From Bradyrhizobium sp. BR13661 (GTDB lineage Bacteria > Pseudomonadota > Alphaproteobacteria > Rhizobiales > Xanthobacteraceae): a DNA stretch of 64,000 nt. The notes below the pieces were generated by a model. That model ran no database searches and was not told where the DNA came from. It saw nothing but the letters and a program-made list of their open reading frames with translations. The position numbers were made by a program, and so were the translations under genes. Location: positions 46,416 to 110,415 of the forward strand of contig NZ_JARXWB010000028.1 in the NCBI RefSeq assembly GCF_029892425.1. Reading direction: 5' to 3'. Positions 51,968 through 60,549 of the stretch are shown in pieces; the stretch's first letter is position 1; the number at the start of each line of letters is the position of its first letter.

Positions 51968-53149
51968 ATGATCCGATGGTTGCTCGGCCCGATCGGCCTG
52001 TGTCTGGCAGCGGCGCAAGCGCTCGCGGCCGACCCTGTTACGATCGGCGTCGGCTATCTCGGCGTCGCCGGCACCAGATCGACGCTGTCGCTGGTCGAGC
52101 AGCCCGCGGAGAATGACGGCACGGCCGGCGCAAAACTCGCGATCGAGGACAACAACACCACCGGAAAATTTTTGGGCCAGCGCTTCACGCTGGAGGAACG
52201 CCGCGTCAAGGAAGGCGAAGACCCGGTCCAGGCCGCGACTGCGCTCGCCGAACACAACGGCTTCATCATCGCCGACCTGCCGGCCGATGCGCTTCTCAAA
52301 GTCGCCGACGCCTTGCGCGATCGCGGCACGCTGCTGTTCAACGCCGGCGCCATCGACGAGCGGCTGCGCGAGGCGGATTGCCGCGCCAATGTGATCCACA
52401 CCGCGCCGACACGCTCGATGCTGGCGGATGCGCTCGGCCAGTACCTGGTGTGGAAGAAATGGTCGCGCTGGCTGCTGGTGGTGGGCTCGCATGATCAGGA
52501 CAAGCTCTACGCCGATGCGCTCCGCCGCGCCGCCACGCGGTTCGGTGCCAAGATCGTGCAGGAGCGCAGCTTCGAGGACACCGGTGGCGCGCGTCGCACG
52601 GATTCCGGGGTCACACTGATCCAGCGCCAGATGCCGGTGTTCACACAGCAGGCACCGGCTTACGACGTGCTGGTCGCCGCTGACGAAAGCGAAGTGTTCG
52701 CCGCCTATCTGCCCTATCGCACCTGGGATCCGCGGCCCGTCGCGGGCTCGGCGGGCCTGGTGCCGCGCAGCTGGGACGCCGCGCAGGACCAATGGGGCGC
52801 GACGCAGATGCAGAACCGCTTCATGAAGCTTAACGCACGCCGCATGACCGCGCTCGACATGCAGGCCTGGACCGCAGTGCGCATGATCGGTGAGGCGACA
52901 TCGCGCACCAATTCCGGCGACGTCAAGAAGGTCACGGACTTCATCAAGGGGCCGAACTTCGAGGTTGCCGCCTTCAAGGGCACCCGCCTCACCCTGCGCG
53001 ACTGGAATCTGCAGCTCCGCCAGCCGATCCTGCTGGTCGACGGCCGCATGGTGGTGTCGGTGTCGCCGCAGGAAGGATTTCTGCACCAGGTCTCCGAGCT
53101 CGACACGCTCGGCTACGATCGCCCGGAGAGCAAATGCAAGCTGAAATGA
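51968..53149 (+). CDS. Periplasmic ABC-type binding protein (LutA-like, PQQ-associated)
   Basis: A 393-aa periplasmic protein of the Leu/Ile/Val-binding fold. Signal peptide (LGPIGLCLAAAQALA) then VTIGVGYLGVAGTRST. It matches the PQQ-dependent-catabolism ABC binding class, of which LutA of the Methylorubrum lanthanide cluster is an example (established knowledge). GAGGAGG precedes the ATG. First gene of a five-gene operon. Substrate unknown; a PQQ-related compound or metal complex is inferred. Confidence 0.8.
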   Translation: MIRWLLGPIGLCLAAAQALAADPVTIGVGYLGVAGTRSTLSLVEQPAENDGTAGAKLAIEDNNTTGKFLGQRFTLEERRVKEGEDPVQAATALAEHNGFIIADLPADALLKVADALRDRGTLLFNAGAIDERLREADCRANVIHTAPTRSMLADALGQYLVWKKWSRWLLVVGSHDQDKLYADALRRAATRFGAKIVQERSFEDTGGARRTDSGVTLIQRQMPVFTQQAPAYDVLVAADESEVFAAYLPYRTWDPRPVAGSAGLVPRSWDAAQDQWGATQMQNRFMKLNARRMTALDMQAWTAVRMIGEATSRTNSGDVKKVTDFIKGPNFEVAAFKGTRLTLRDWNLQLRQPILLVDGRMVVSVSPQEGFLHQVSELDTLGYDRPESKCKLK

Positions 53150-54117
53150 GAATTTTGATGTTGCGTGCGGGATTGCTGCCCGGACTGGTGCTGGCGGCAG
53201 CCCCCGCGCATGCCTTCATCGCCTATGTCTCGAACGAAAAGAGCAATACGGTGTCGGTGATCGACACCGACAGTTGGACGGTGACCAAGACGATCAAGGT
53301 CGGCCAGCGTCCGCGCGGCATCGAGTTCACGCGTGACGGCAAGTTCGTGATGGTCGCGGTCGGCGACGACGACACCATCCAGCTGATCGATGCCAAGACC
53401 CAAGGCGTGGTGGACACCCTGCCATCCGGTCCCGACCCCGAATTGTTCGCCCAGGATGCCGCCGGCAAGACACTCTACGTCGCCAACGAGAACGACAACA
53501 CGGTGACGGTGATTGATCTGGAGAAGCGCGCCCGTCTCGGCGACATCCAGGTCGGCGTCGAGCCCGAGGGCATGACCATCAGCCCTGATGGCAAGACCCT
53601 CATCAACACGTCCGAAACGACCAACATGGCGCATTTCATCGACACAGGATCGCGCCAGATCGTTGCCAACGTGTTGGTCGATCCACGGCCACGCTTTGCC
53701 TGTTACAAGCATGATTCGTCCGAATTGTGGGTCTCTTCCGAGATCGGCGGTACGGTGTCGATCGTCGATCCCGCCAAGCACGAGGTGATCGGCAAGGTCA
53801 CTTTCGAGATCCCCGGCCTCCGGAAAGAGGCGATCCAGCCGGTCGGCATCGGCATGACCAAGGACGACAAGACCGCCTTTATCGCGCTCGGCCCCGCCAA
53901 CCGCGTCGCCGTGGTCGACACCGCTACGCGCAAGGTGACGAAATACCTCTTGGTCGGCCAGCGCGTCTGGCACATGGCGTTCACGCCGGATGAAAAATAT
54001 CTCCTCACCACCAACGGCGTCTCCAACGACGTTTCCGTCATCGACATCGCCGCGCAAAAAGTGATCAAGACCATCCAGGTCGGCGAATTGCCCTGGGGCA
54101 TCACGATCGCGCCATGA
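53134..54117 (+). CDS. YVTN-type beta-propeller periplasmic protein (LutB-like)
   Basis: A 327-aa seven-bladed propeller protein of the PQQ-ABC repeat class, with repeats such as FIAYVSNEKSNTVSVIDT, LYVANENDNTVTVIDL and LLTTNGVSNDVSVIDI. The signal peptide is LLPGLVLAAAPAHA. The ATG at 53134 has GGAG at good spacing; an ATG at 53146 overlaps the upstream stop and is an alternative. Likely periplasmic partner of the LutA-like binding protein. Confidence 0.82.
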   Translation: MQAEMRILMLRAGLLPGLVLAAAPAHAFIAYVSNEKSNTVSVIDTDSWTVTKTIKVGQRPRGIEFTRDGKFVMVAVGDDDTIQLIDAKTQGVVDTLPSGPDPELFAQDAAGKTLYVANENDNTVTVIDLEKRARLGDIQVGVEPEGMTISPDGKTLINTSETTNMAHFIDTGSRQIVANVLVDPRPRFACYKHDSSELWVSSEIGGTVSIVDPAKHEVIGKVTFEIPGLRKEAIQPVGIGMTKDDKTAFIALGPANRVAVVDTATRKVTKYLLVGQRVWHMAFTPDEKYLLTTNGVSNDVSVIDIAAQKVIKTIQVGELPWGITIAP

Positions 54118-54920
54118 CCAGCCCCGCCCCCATCGCCGAACCACTGGAAATGCCCAAGCCCGATCCGGCTGCAGTGCCGGCGCTGTCGATCGACGGTGTC
54201 AGCCATTCCTATGGCCCGCGCCGGGCCCTGATCGATGTCTCCTTCAACGTGAGGCCCGCGAGCTTCACCGCATTGCTCGGCCTCAACGGCGCCGGCAAGA
54301 GCACGCTGTTCTCGCTGATCACGCGCCTGTTCGGCATCCAGTCCGGCCGCGTCAGCATCTTTGGCCATGACATCAGCCGTTCGCCCGGCGAGGCGCTGCG
54401 ACTGCTCGGTGTCGTGTTCCAGCCGCGCACGCTCGATCTCGACCTGTCGCTGACGCAGAACCTGCTCTATCACGCAGCCCTGCACGGCATCATCAGGCGT
54501 GAAGCAACCGCGCGGAGCGCCGAGCTGCTCGCGCGCATCGGGCTTGCCGACCGCGCCGGCAGCAAGGTGCGCGATCTCTCAGGCGGCCAGATGCGGCGGC
54601 TGGAGATCGCCCGTGCGCTGCTGCATAAACCACGGCTGTTGCTGCTGGACGAGCCGACCGTCGGCCTCGACGTCAAGGCACGCGCCGACATCATCAGCCA
54701 TGTCCGCCAGCTCGTGACCGAGCAAGGCATCGGTGTGCTCTGGGCCACGCATCTGTTCGACGAGATCATGGCCGGTGACGACCTCGTGGTGCTGCATCAG
54801 GGCAAGGTGCTGGCGCAGGGGCCGATGGGCCGCGTCATCACCGAAGCCGGCGCGCAGGACGTCAACACCGCTTTCATGCGCCTGACAGGTGCGCAAATCA
54901 TGCCCGGAGGCGGCGCATGA
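54114..54920 (+). CDS. ABC transporter ATPase (PQQ-associated, LutE-like)
   Basis: A 268-aa export-type (ABC-2) ATPase. Walker A GLNGAGKST (56-64), signature LSGGQMRRLEIARA and Walker B LLLLDEPTVGLD. Its N-terminus has a Pro-rich extension. Matches the PQQ-catabolism ABC ATPase class. Overlaps the propeller gene and the permease gene by 4 nt each, so the subunits are tightly coupled. Confidence 0.9.
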   Translation: MTSPAPIAEPLEMPKPDPAAVPALSIDGVSHSYGPRRALIDVSFNVRPASFTALLGLNGAGKSTLFSLITRLFGIQSGRVSIFGHDISRSPGEALRLLGVVFQPRTLDLDLSLTQNLLYHAALHGIIRREATARSAELLARIGLADRAGSKVRDLSGGQMRRLEIARALLHKPRLLLLDEPTVGLDVKARADIISHVRQLVTEQGIGVLWATHLFDEIMAGDDLVVLHQGKVLAQGPMGRVITEAGAQDVNTAFMRLTGAQIMPGGGA

Positions 54921-55765
54921 GCAGCATCACCACGCGAGACATGCCGCGCGGCTTCTCGGCCAGCGAATACATGACCTGCCTCACCGGCATCGTCTGGCGC
55001 GAGGGCCTGCGCTTCCTGCATCAGCGCGAACGCTTCGTCTCGGCGCTGGTGCGGCCGCTGGTGTGGCTGTTCATCTTTGCCGCCGGCTTTCGGCAAGTGC
55101 TCGGCATCTCCATCATCCCGCCCCACGAGACCTACATCCTCTACGAGGTCTTCATCGCGCCTGGACTGATGGCGATGATCCAGCTGTTCAACGGCATGCA
55201 ATCCTCGCTCTCGATGGTCTACGATCGCGAGATGGGCAATATGCGCACGCTGCTGGTGAGCCCGCTGCCGCGCGGCTTCCTGCTGTTCTGCAAGCTGCTC
55301 GCGGGCACGGCGGTGTCGCTGCTCCAAGTCTATGCGTTCCTGATCATCGCCTGGTTCTGGGATATCACCCCGCCCCCGATTGGCTACCTCACGGTGCTGC
55401 CGGCGTTGATCTTGTCCGGGCTGATGCTCGGCTCGCTCGGCATGCTGATCTCCTCCGGCATCAAGCAGCTGGAGAACTTTGCCGGCGTCATGAATTTTGT
55501 CATCTTCCCGATGTTCTTTGCGTCGTCCGCGCTCTACCCGCTGTGGCGCGTTCAGGAAGGCAGCCCGTATCTCTACTATCTCTGCGAGGCGAATCCGTTC
55601 ACCCATGCGGTCGAGCTGATCCGTTTCGCGCTGTATGGGCAGATCAACTGGATCTCGCTCGCCGTGGTCGGAGCCTGCACAATCGTCTTCATGATCGGCG
55701 CCATTTTCGCCTATGATCCCTCGCGCGGGCTGGCGCGGCGCGGGCCTGCCGGAGGCGAAGGATGA
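54917..55765 (+). CDS. ABC-2 type transporter permease (PQQ-associated, LutF-like)
   Basis: A 282-aa ABC-2 permease with six hydrophobic segments. The family landmark is MVYDREMGNMRTLLVSPLPRGFLL followed by LLAGTAVSLLQVYAFLIIAWFW. Pairs with the LutE-like ATPase. Export rather than import is the usual mode of ABC-2 systems, which contrasts with the binding-protein upstream. Confidence 0.9.
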   Translation: MSSITTRDMPRGFSASEYMTCLTGIVWREGLRFLHQRERFVSALVRPLVWLFIFAAGFRQVLGISIIPPHETYILYEVFIAPGLMAMIQLFNGMQSSLSMVYDREMGNMRTLLVSPLPRGFLLFCKLLAGTAVSLLQVYAFLIIAWFWDITPPPIGYLTVLPALILSGLMLGSLGMLISSGIKQLENFAGVMNFVIFPMFFASSALYPLWRVQEGSPYLYYLCEANPFTHAVELIRFALYGQINWISLAVVGACTIVFMIGAIFAYDPSRGLARRGPAGGEG

Positions 55766-56376
55766 GCGTTCGGACATTTGCGCTTGTGGCCCTTGCGTTC
55801 GCGGTCTCGACCGCTGCCGCCCACGCCGCCGATCCACGCTATCCCAGCTGGCCCTGTGCGCAGGCCAAGGTGCCGGAAATCTCGCTCGCTGCCGTCTGGG
55901 CCGGTCCGGAGCTCGGTGACGCCGAGACCAAGTGGAAGGACGACAGCAAGGTCAGCGCGCTGGTCTCGAAGCTCGCGGCCCGCAAGACGCCGCTGGACGA
56001 GGCCGAGAAGTCGGTGAAGGAATTCCTGGCCGGCTCCGCCGCCGACAAGACCAACAACGCAAAACTGCTGTTCGCCGGCCTGTTCGACACGCTCAACGCC
56101 CAGCGCTCCCAGGTCATGAGCGGGTTGGAGCGCGTCAGCCGCAAGCAGCGCGAGGCCGCCGACAAGATCCGCGAGGAGACCATCCAGCTCCAGGCGTTGC
56201 AGGACGCGACGCCGCGCGACGACGCCAAGGTCGACGCCATGAGCAACCAGCTGATCTGGGAAACCCGCATCTTCGAGGACCGCCGCAAGGTGGTACGCTT
56301 CGTCTGCGAGGTTCCGACCACGATCGATCAGCGCCTGTTCGCGCTCGGGCGCGTGATCCAGCAGGAAATGGAATAG
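55762..56376 (+). CDS. Exported coiled-coil-like protein (LutG-like position)
   Basis: A 204-aa exported protein: signal peptide (FALVALAFAVSTAAAHA), then PSWPCAQAKVPEISLAAVWAGP, and a largely helical, charged region (DEAEKSVKEFLAG; VSRKQREAADKIREETIQLQ) with one more Cys at VRFVCEVP. No enzyme family recognised. Overlaps the permease by 4 nt and ends the operon. It occupies the place of the exported LutG protein. Confidence 0.65.
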   Translation: MSVRTFALVALAFAVSTAAAHAADPRYPSWPCAQAKVPEISLAAVWAGPELGDAETKWKDDSKVSALVSKLAARKTPLDEAEKSVKEFLAGSAADKTNNAKLLFAGLFDTLNAQRSQVMSGLERVSRKQREAADKIREETIQLQALQDATPRDDAKVDAMSNQLIWETRIFEDRRKVVRFVCEVPTTIDQRLFALGRVIQQEME

Positions 56377-56511
56377 CGTCAGCGCTGCTGACAGCTTTCA
56401 TCAGAGTTCCCGCGACATCAACGCGATCGTTAATGTTTGCCGCGCTATCAGCCGGAACCAAATCGATCTAGGATGGCTTATCCTGTGAATCTCCAGCGAC
56501 AGGAGGGCTCG

Positions 56512-56811
56512 ATGGGAACAGCAAAATTCGTCCTCGCAGGCGCTGCGGCCATCACCGTGCTTGCATCAAGCGCTTTTGCTGACGACCTGACCGGAATGGT
56601 CACCAGCATCAACAGGCTCAACAACACGATCTCGATCCAGCAGACGCAGAAAGGCACGGTCGGCGGCAGTGCCGGCGGCGCCGGCGCGCTGCGGCAGTAC
56701 AAGGCCAAGGACGCCGCAATGCTGGATGCCGTCCATGCCGGCGACAGGGTGACGTACACCGCGACCGATACGGATGGTACGGGCATGCTGACGAAGTTGC
56801 AGAAGCAGTAG
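56512..56811 (+). CDS. Small exported CusF/DUF1344-like protein
   Basis: A 99-aa exported protein with signal peptide (FVLAGAAAITVLASSAFA) and an OB-like barrel: TGMVTSINRLNNTISIQ and VHAGDRVTYTATDTDGTG. This fits the CusF/DUF1344-type fold, although the CusF Met/His copper ligands are not visible. The start at 56512 follows AGGAGGG. Sits at the end of the LutA-G-like operon. Low certainty. Confidence 0.55.
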   Translation: MGTAKFVLAGAAAITVLASSAFADDLTGMVTSINRLNNTISIQQTQKGTVGGSAGGAGALRQYKAKDAAMLDAVHAGDRVTYTATDTDGTGMLTKLQKQ

Positions 56812-56837
56812 CAGTCTCACTTTGCAGCCATCCTTCG

Positions 56838-56975
56838 AGACGCCCGCCTTTGGCGGGCTCCTCAGGAGCCCGCCTTTGGCGGGCTCCTCAGGATGAGGTC
56901 TGGTTTCGCGGTGAGATGTTAGACCCTCGTGGTGAGGAGACCGCGAAGCGGTCGTCTCGAACCACGAGGCCTCCA
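56838..56975. repeat. REP-type palindrome with internal tandem duplication
   Basis: A dispersed CCTTCGAGACGCC...CTCGAACCACGAGG palindrome. Its left arm holds two consecutive copies of GCCCGCCTTTGGCGGGCTCC plus TCAGGA, a tandem duplication of about 26 bp. A simpler relative lies at 63810-63917. Confidence 0.65.
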
Positions 56976-56990
56976 CCGCCACGTCTTGCC

Positions 56991-57578
56991 TCACTGCTCG
57001 GGCCGCGGCTCCGGCTGCGCGTCCTCCGTTGGCAACTTCGCGCGCTCCCAGCCGTCGGTGCCATCAGGATACCAGGCGACGTTGGCGTAGCCATACGCCA
57101 GCGCGCGCTTGGCGGCGTTCCAGGACATCCAACAATCGGCGAGGCAATAGAGCACCAATAGCGCGGCCTTGTCGCCGTGCGACGCTTGCGCAAGGCCGCG
57201 CTGGAAATAATCATCCATTGCGGCCGGCAGCGCGCCGTAGCCTGTGTCCGGCAGCCAGATACTGCCCGGAATGTTTCTCCGCGGCGCATCGCGCCACACC
57301 GTGCCTGCGGGAAGGTTCTTCGGCTTCGGCGCGCGCGGCAGCACGTCAATGAAAGCGCCGCTCTTCGCCCGCCAGATGGCCTCGGCCTCCGCCGTCGTCA
57401 GCACGCGTGCGCCTTCCAGCGTCGCCGGCACCGGCGCGCGGTAATTGTCGGTGCGATAGCCCTCCGGCTCGAACGGCTCCTGCTGCCGTGGCAAATCTTG
57501 CTGCGCCGAGTCCTGCTGCGCCGACGCCGGCACCGCCAGCACGGCGGCGACGAGCGCAGCGGCAAGCGGCCATCTCAT
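56991..57578 (-). CDS. PQQ-associated CxxxCW-motif rhodanese-like protein
   Basis: A 195-aa exported protein with signal peptide (ALVAAVLAVPASA) and a rhodanese-like domain containing YCLADCWMSWNAAKRA (two Cys three residues apart, then Trp), as in the PQQ-dependent-catabolism CXXCW family. IPGSIWLPDTGYG is a second family block. Role probably in redox or sulfur handling near the dehydrogenase. Overlaps the MoxJ-like gene by 4 nt. Confidence 0.85.
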   Translation of the reverse strand: MRWPLAAALVAAVLAVPASAQQDSAQQDLPRQQEPFEPEGYRTDNYRAPVPATLEGARVLTTAEAEAIWRAKSGAFIDVLPRAPKPKNLPAGTVWRDAPRRNIPGSIWLPDTGYGALPAAMDDYFQRGLAQASHGDKAALLVLYCLADCWMSWNAAKRALAYGYANVAWYPDGTDGWERAKLPTEDAQPEPRPEQ

Positions 57579-58453
57579 GGCGCCTTCTTGGCCGCCTCCA
57601 CGCCGAGCGGCCGATCGTTTTCATCGAGCAGAGGCACGCCAAAATCCAGCAGGATCTTGTTGATCTCGCCCTGGTTCTCCTGGATCAGCTTGTTGAGCTG
57701 CCGCTTCCAGCTCTGGTCGGCGGCGCGCACGCCCATGCCGATGCGATAGACCAGTTTTGGGCCGGTGGTTTCCTTCACCAGCGGCGTCACATGCATCGCG
57801 CCGGCCTTCTTGGCGTAATAGCCGGCCATCGGGCCCCACAACACGCCGGCATCGATTTTCCCCGAGATGAGATCGTCGATCATCGCCTGCGCCGAATTGT
57901 CGTAGCGCGTGTCGATCATCAGCGGATAGGGCTTGGCATCGCTCATCAGCCCGGCGATCGCCATGTTGGTCGCCGGCGGCGTGCCGGCGATGATACCGAC
58001 ATGCTTGCCCTTCAGCTTTGGATCCTCGAGCGTATCGACATCCTCGAGCCCACTGCCTGACTTGGCGACCAGCGCATAGGTCGTGCGGTAATAGGGATTG
58101 GTGCCCTGCACGACGTCGTCGCCCTGCGGGAAGCCCATGATGACGTCGCAGCGATGCGCACCGAGCGTCATGCGCACGAAACCCGTCGCCTGCGGGAAGT
58201 AGACGTAGTCGAGCTTCTTCTGCAGCTTGTCCGCGAACAGCTCGGCGAGCTTGTTCTCGATGCCCTCGCCCTTCTCGTTGGAGAACGGCATGTTGCGCGG
58301 ATCGGCGCAGACCCGCAGCACTTTTGGATCGACCAGCTCGAACGAGAGATCGCCACCATCACTCGTCTGCGCGCGGGCGAATTTGCCGATCGCACACGAC
58401 GCCGCCATCACGCACAGCAAGAACAACCAGCGACGATGTCGTCCGGCCTCCAT
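57575..58453 (-). CDS. Quinoprotein dehydrogenase-associated binding protein (MoxJ/XoxJ-like)
   Basis: A 292-aa periplasmic protein of the family 3 solute-binding fold. Signal peptide, then LRVCADPRNMPFSNEKGEGI, and IMGFPQGDDVVQGTNPYY. These mark the MoxJ-type class that assists quinoprotein methanol dehydrogenases (established knowledge). Its partner rhodanese-like gene follows. The cognate XoxF/MxaF enzyme is not in the window. Confidence 0.85.
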   Translation of the reverse strand: MEAGRHRRWLFLLCVMAASCAIGKFARAQTSDGGDLSFELVDPKVLRVCADPRNMPFSNEKGEGIENKLAELFADKLQKKLDYVYFPQATGFVRMTLGAHRCDVIMGFPQGDDVVQGTNPYYRTTYALVAKSGSGLEDVDTLEDPKLKGKHVGIIAGTPPATNMAIAGLMSDAKPYPLMIDTRYDNSAQAMIDDLISGKIDAGVLWGPMAGYYAKKAGAMHVTPLVKETTGPKLVYRIGMGVRAADQSWKRQLNKLIQENQGEINKILLDFGVPLLDENDRPLGVEAAKKAP

Positions 58454-58578
58454 CGCGCTTCCTCCTCATTTCATTCGAATGCTATCCATGCAACGCATGA
58501 ACGCATCCTGTTTGCCAAACTTGGTGTTGGCTTTTTTGCTGCAGTGCAATGCGGCCAATCCTGAACCGAGGCGGAAAA

Positions 58579-59505
58579 GTGTCGCATCTCGCATCAAAGA
58601 TCGCAGCCCTGTCCCTGCTGGCAGCAGCGACGCTAGCACGCGCCGGGGCGGCCGAATTGCCTGTGAGCGAAGTCGCCCCCGGAATCTTCGTGCACTCCGG
58701 GACCATCGCCCTGATGAGCCGCGAGAACGAGGGCGATATCGCCAATGTCGGTTTCATCGTCGGCGGGGATGCGGTGGCCGTGATCGACACCGGTGGCAGC
58801 CGGCGCGAAGGCGAGGAACTGCTCGCGGCCGTGCGGGCCAGCACCAGCAAGCCGATCCGCTATATCATCAACACCCATGGCCACCCCGACCATGTCTTCG
58901 GCAATGCCGCCTTTGTGGCTGAAGGAACCAGCTTCGTCGGACACAGCAAGCTGCCGCAGGCGCTGGCGACGCGCGGGCCGTATTATCTGGACAATTTCCG
59001 CCGCATCATGGGCGGGGAGCTGATCGATCCCGTGAAGATCGTGCCGCCCACCCTGCTCGTGAAGGACACGATGACGCTCGATCTGGGATCGCGCCTGATA
59101 ACCTTGCGGGCCTGGCCGGCCGCGCATAGTGACAATGATCTGACTGTGTTCGACGAGACGACCAAGACGCTGTTTGCGGGCGATCTGGTGTTTCTGCGCC
59201 ACGTTCCGGTGATGGACGGCAGCATTCGCGGCTGGCTCGCCCTGTTGAAAGAGCTGGAGGCCGTTCCGGCAGTCCGCGTCGTTCCCGGTCACGGCCCCGT
59301 GAGCGATTGGCCTGCCGCTTTGGCCGATGAACGGCGTTATCTCTCGACGCTGCTGTCGGATGTCCGTGCGTCGAACAAGAAGGGCGAGCCGATCCGGAGC
59401 GCGGCCGACAAGGCCGCCGCGACCGAGCGGCCCCTTTGGGAACTGTTCGAAGACTATAACGCCCGCAACGCAACCGCAGCATTTTCTGAAATTGAATGGG
59501 AGTAG
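58579..59505 (+). CDS. Quinoprotein-associated zinc metallohydrolase (MBL fold)
   Basis: A metallo-beta-lactamase-fold exported enzyme, about 308 aa. The metal motif THGHPDH (HxHxDH) is intact, with FVGHSK, AAHSDND and PGHGPV for the remaining His/Asp ligands. Signal peptide LAALSLLAAATLARA-type. It belongs to the SoxH-related quinoprotein relay metallohydrolases. I chose GTG 58579 (GAGG upstream); an ATG at 58549 also leads into the same protein. Confidence 0.85.
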   Translation: MSHLASKIAALSLLAAATLARAGAAELPVSEVAPGIFVHSGTIALMSRENEGDIANVGFIVGGDAVAVIDTGGSRREGEELLAAVRASTSKPIRYIINTHGHPDHVFGNAAFVAEGTSFVGHSKLPQALATRGPYYLDNFRRIMGGELIDPVKIVPPTLLVKDTMTLDLGSRLITLRAWPAAHSDNDLTVFDETTKTLFAGDLVFLRHVPVMDGSIRGWLALLKELEAVPAVRVVPGHGPVSDWPAALADERRYLSTLLSDVRASNKKGEPIRSAADKAAATERPLWELFEDYNARNATAAFSEIEWE

Positions 59506-59557
59506 CGGGCGCGCTACCCTCGTCGAACAACTGCGTCGTCCGTATAGGACCTTGACC

Positions 59558-60376
59558 ATGATGGGATGCACACGCCGCCTGACTTTGATCGCCGCGCTCG
59601 CCGGCATCGCCTTCGCGCTGCCTGCGAGCGCCGAAGAGGCCTACGATCCCTGGCCTGGCCTGGTGCAGGACATCTTCAGCAACCGTCCCATGAACGACGG
59701 CGCTGATGTCATCGCCATCGAGATGCCCTATCGCGCCGAGGACGCCGCGATCGTGCCGGTGACCCTGCGCAGCAAGCTGTCGCCCGCAGACAGCCGCCGC
59801 ATCCGCTCGATCACGCTGGTGATCGATCGCAACCCGGCGCCGATGGCCGCCAAATTCGATCTCGGGCCGGATGCCAATGTCAGCGAGATCTCCACGCGCG
59901 TGCGCGTCAATAATTACACCGATGTGCATGCGGTCGCCGAGCTCAGCGACGGTCAGCTCTACGTCTCCAAGGTTTACGTGAAGGCCTCAGGCGGTTGCTC
60001 GGCCCCGGCCGGCAAGAATGCCGAGGAAGCCAAGAACCACCTCGGCCAGATGCGTTACCGGCAATTCGCACGCGAGGACGCGCCGGCAAGCCGCATCCGC
60101 GAAACCCAGATCATGATTGGCCATCCCAACAATTCCGGCCTGCAGATGGATCAGGTCACGCAGCTCTATATTCCCGCCTTCTTCATCAACCAGCTGACGC
60201 TGACGCAGGACGGCAGCCCCGTGCTGTCGATGGAAGGCGGTATCTCGATCTCGGAAGATCCCAACCTGCGCTTCACCTACGTCTCCAACGGTGCCAAGCG
60301 TTTTCGCGCGGAAGCCAAGGACACGGACGGGCACGTGTTCCGCAATGAGTGGGACGTGGAGAAGCCGGGGACGTGA
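59558..60376 (+). CDS. Quinoprotein-associated SoxYZ-like carrier protein
   Basis: A 272-aa periplasmic protein resembling fused SoxY and SoxZ. Signal peptide (LTLIAALAGIAFALPASA), a SoxY-like half with VRVNNYTDVHAVAELSDG and the putative carrier segment KASGGCSAPAG holding the Cys, then a SoxZ-like half (PAFFINQLTLTQDG; FRAEAKDTDG). In Sox systems the Cys carries sulfur intermediates; what it carries here is unknown. It follows the metallohydrolase gene in the same direction, 52 nt away. Confidence 0.85.
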   Translation: MMGCTRRLTLIAALAGIAFALPASAEEAYDPWPGLVQDIFSNRPMNDGADVIAIEMPYRAEDAAIVPVTLRSKLSPADSRRIRSITLVIDRNPAPMAAKFDLGPDANVSEISTRVRVNNYTDVHAVAELSDGQLYVSKVYVKASGGCSAPAGKNAEEAKNHLGQMRYRQFAREDAPASRIRETQIMIGHPNNSGLQMDQVTQLYIPAFFINQLTLTQDGSPVLSMEGGISISEDPNLRFTYVSNGAKRFRAEAKDTDGHVFRNEWDVEKPGT

Positions 60377-60386
60377 GAGGTGCTTT

Positions 60387-60543
60387 CTTCCCCTCTCCCC
60401 TTGCGGGAGAGGGTGGATCGCCGCGTGGCGGCGAGACGGGTGAGGGGTATGTCTCCGCGAACGCCTCTCACGCTTGAATGCTCGGATAGATACCCCTCAT
60501 CCGGCGCTTCGCGCCACCTTCTCCCGCAAGGGGAGAAGGGAAG
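60387..60543. repeat. Long imperfect palindrome, second copy
   Basis: About 157 nt, with ends CCCCTCTCCCCTTGCGGGAG and CTCCCGCAAGGGGAGAAGGG. Same family as 51165-51313, in the opposite orientation, immediately after the SoxYZ-like gene. Confidence 0.75.
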
Positions 60544-60549
60544 AAAGAA

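Noticed and set aside
56512..56811. Lanmodulin-like EF-hand protein in the quinoprotein region
   Set aside because: Only one short DTDGTG stretch is present; there are no repeated 12-residue EF-hand loops.
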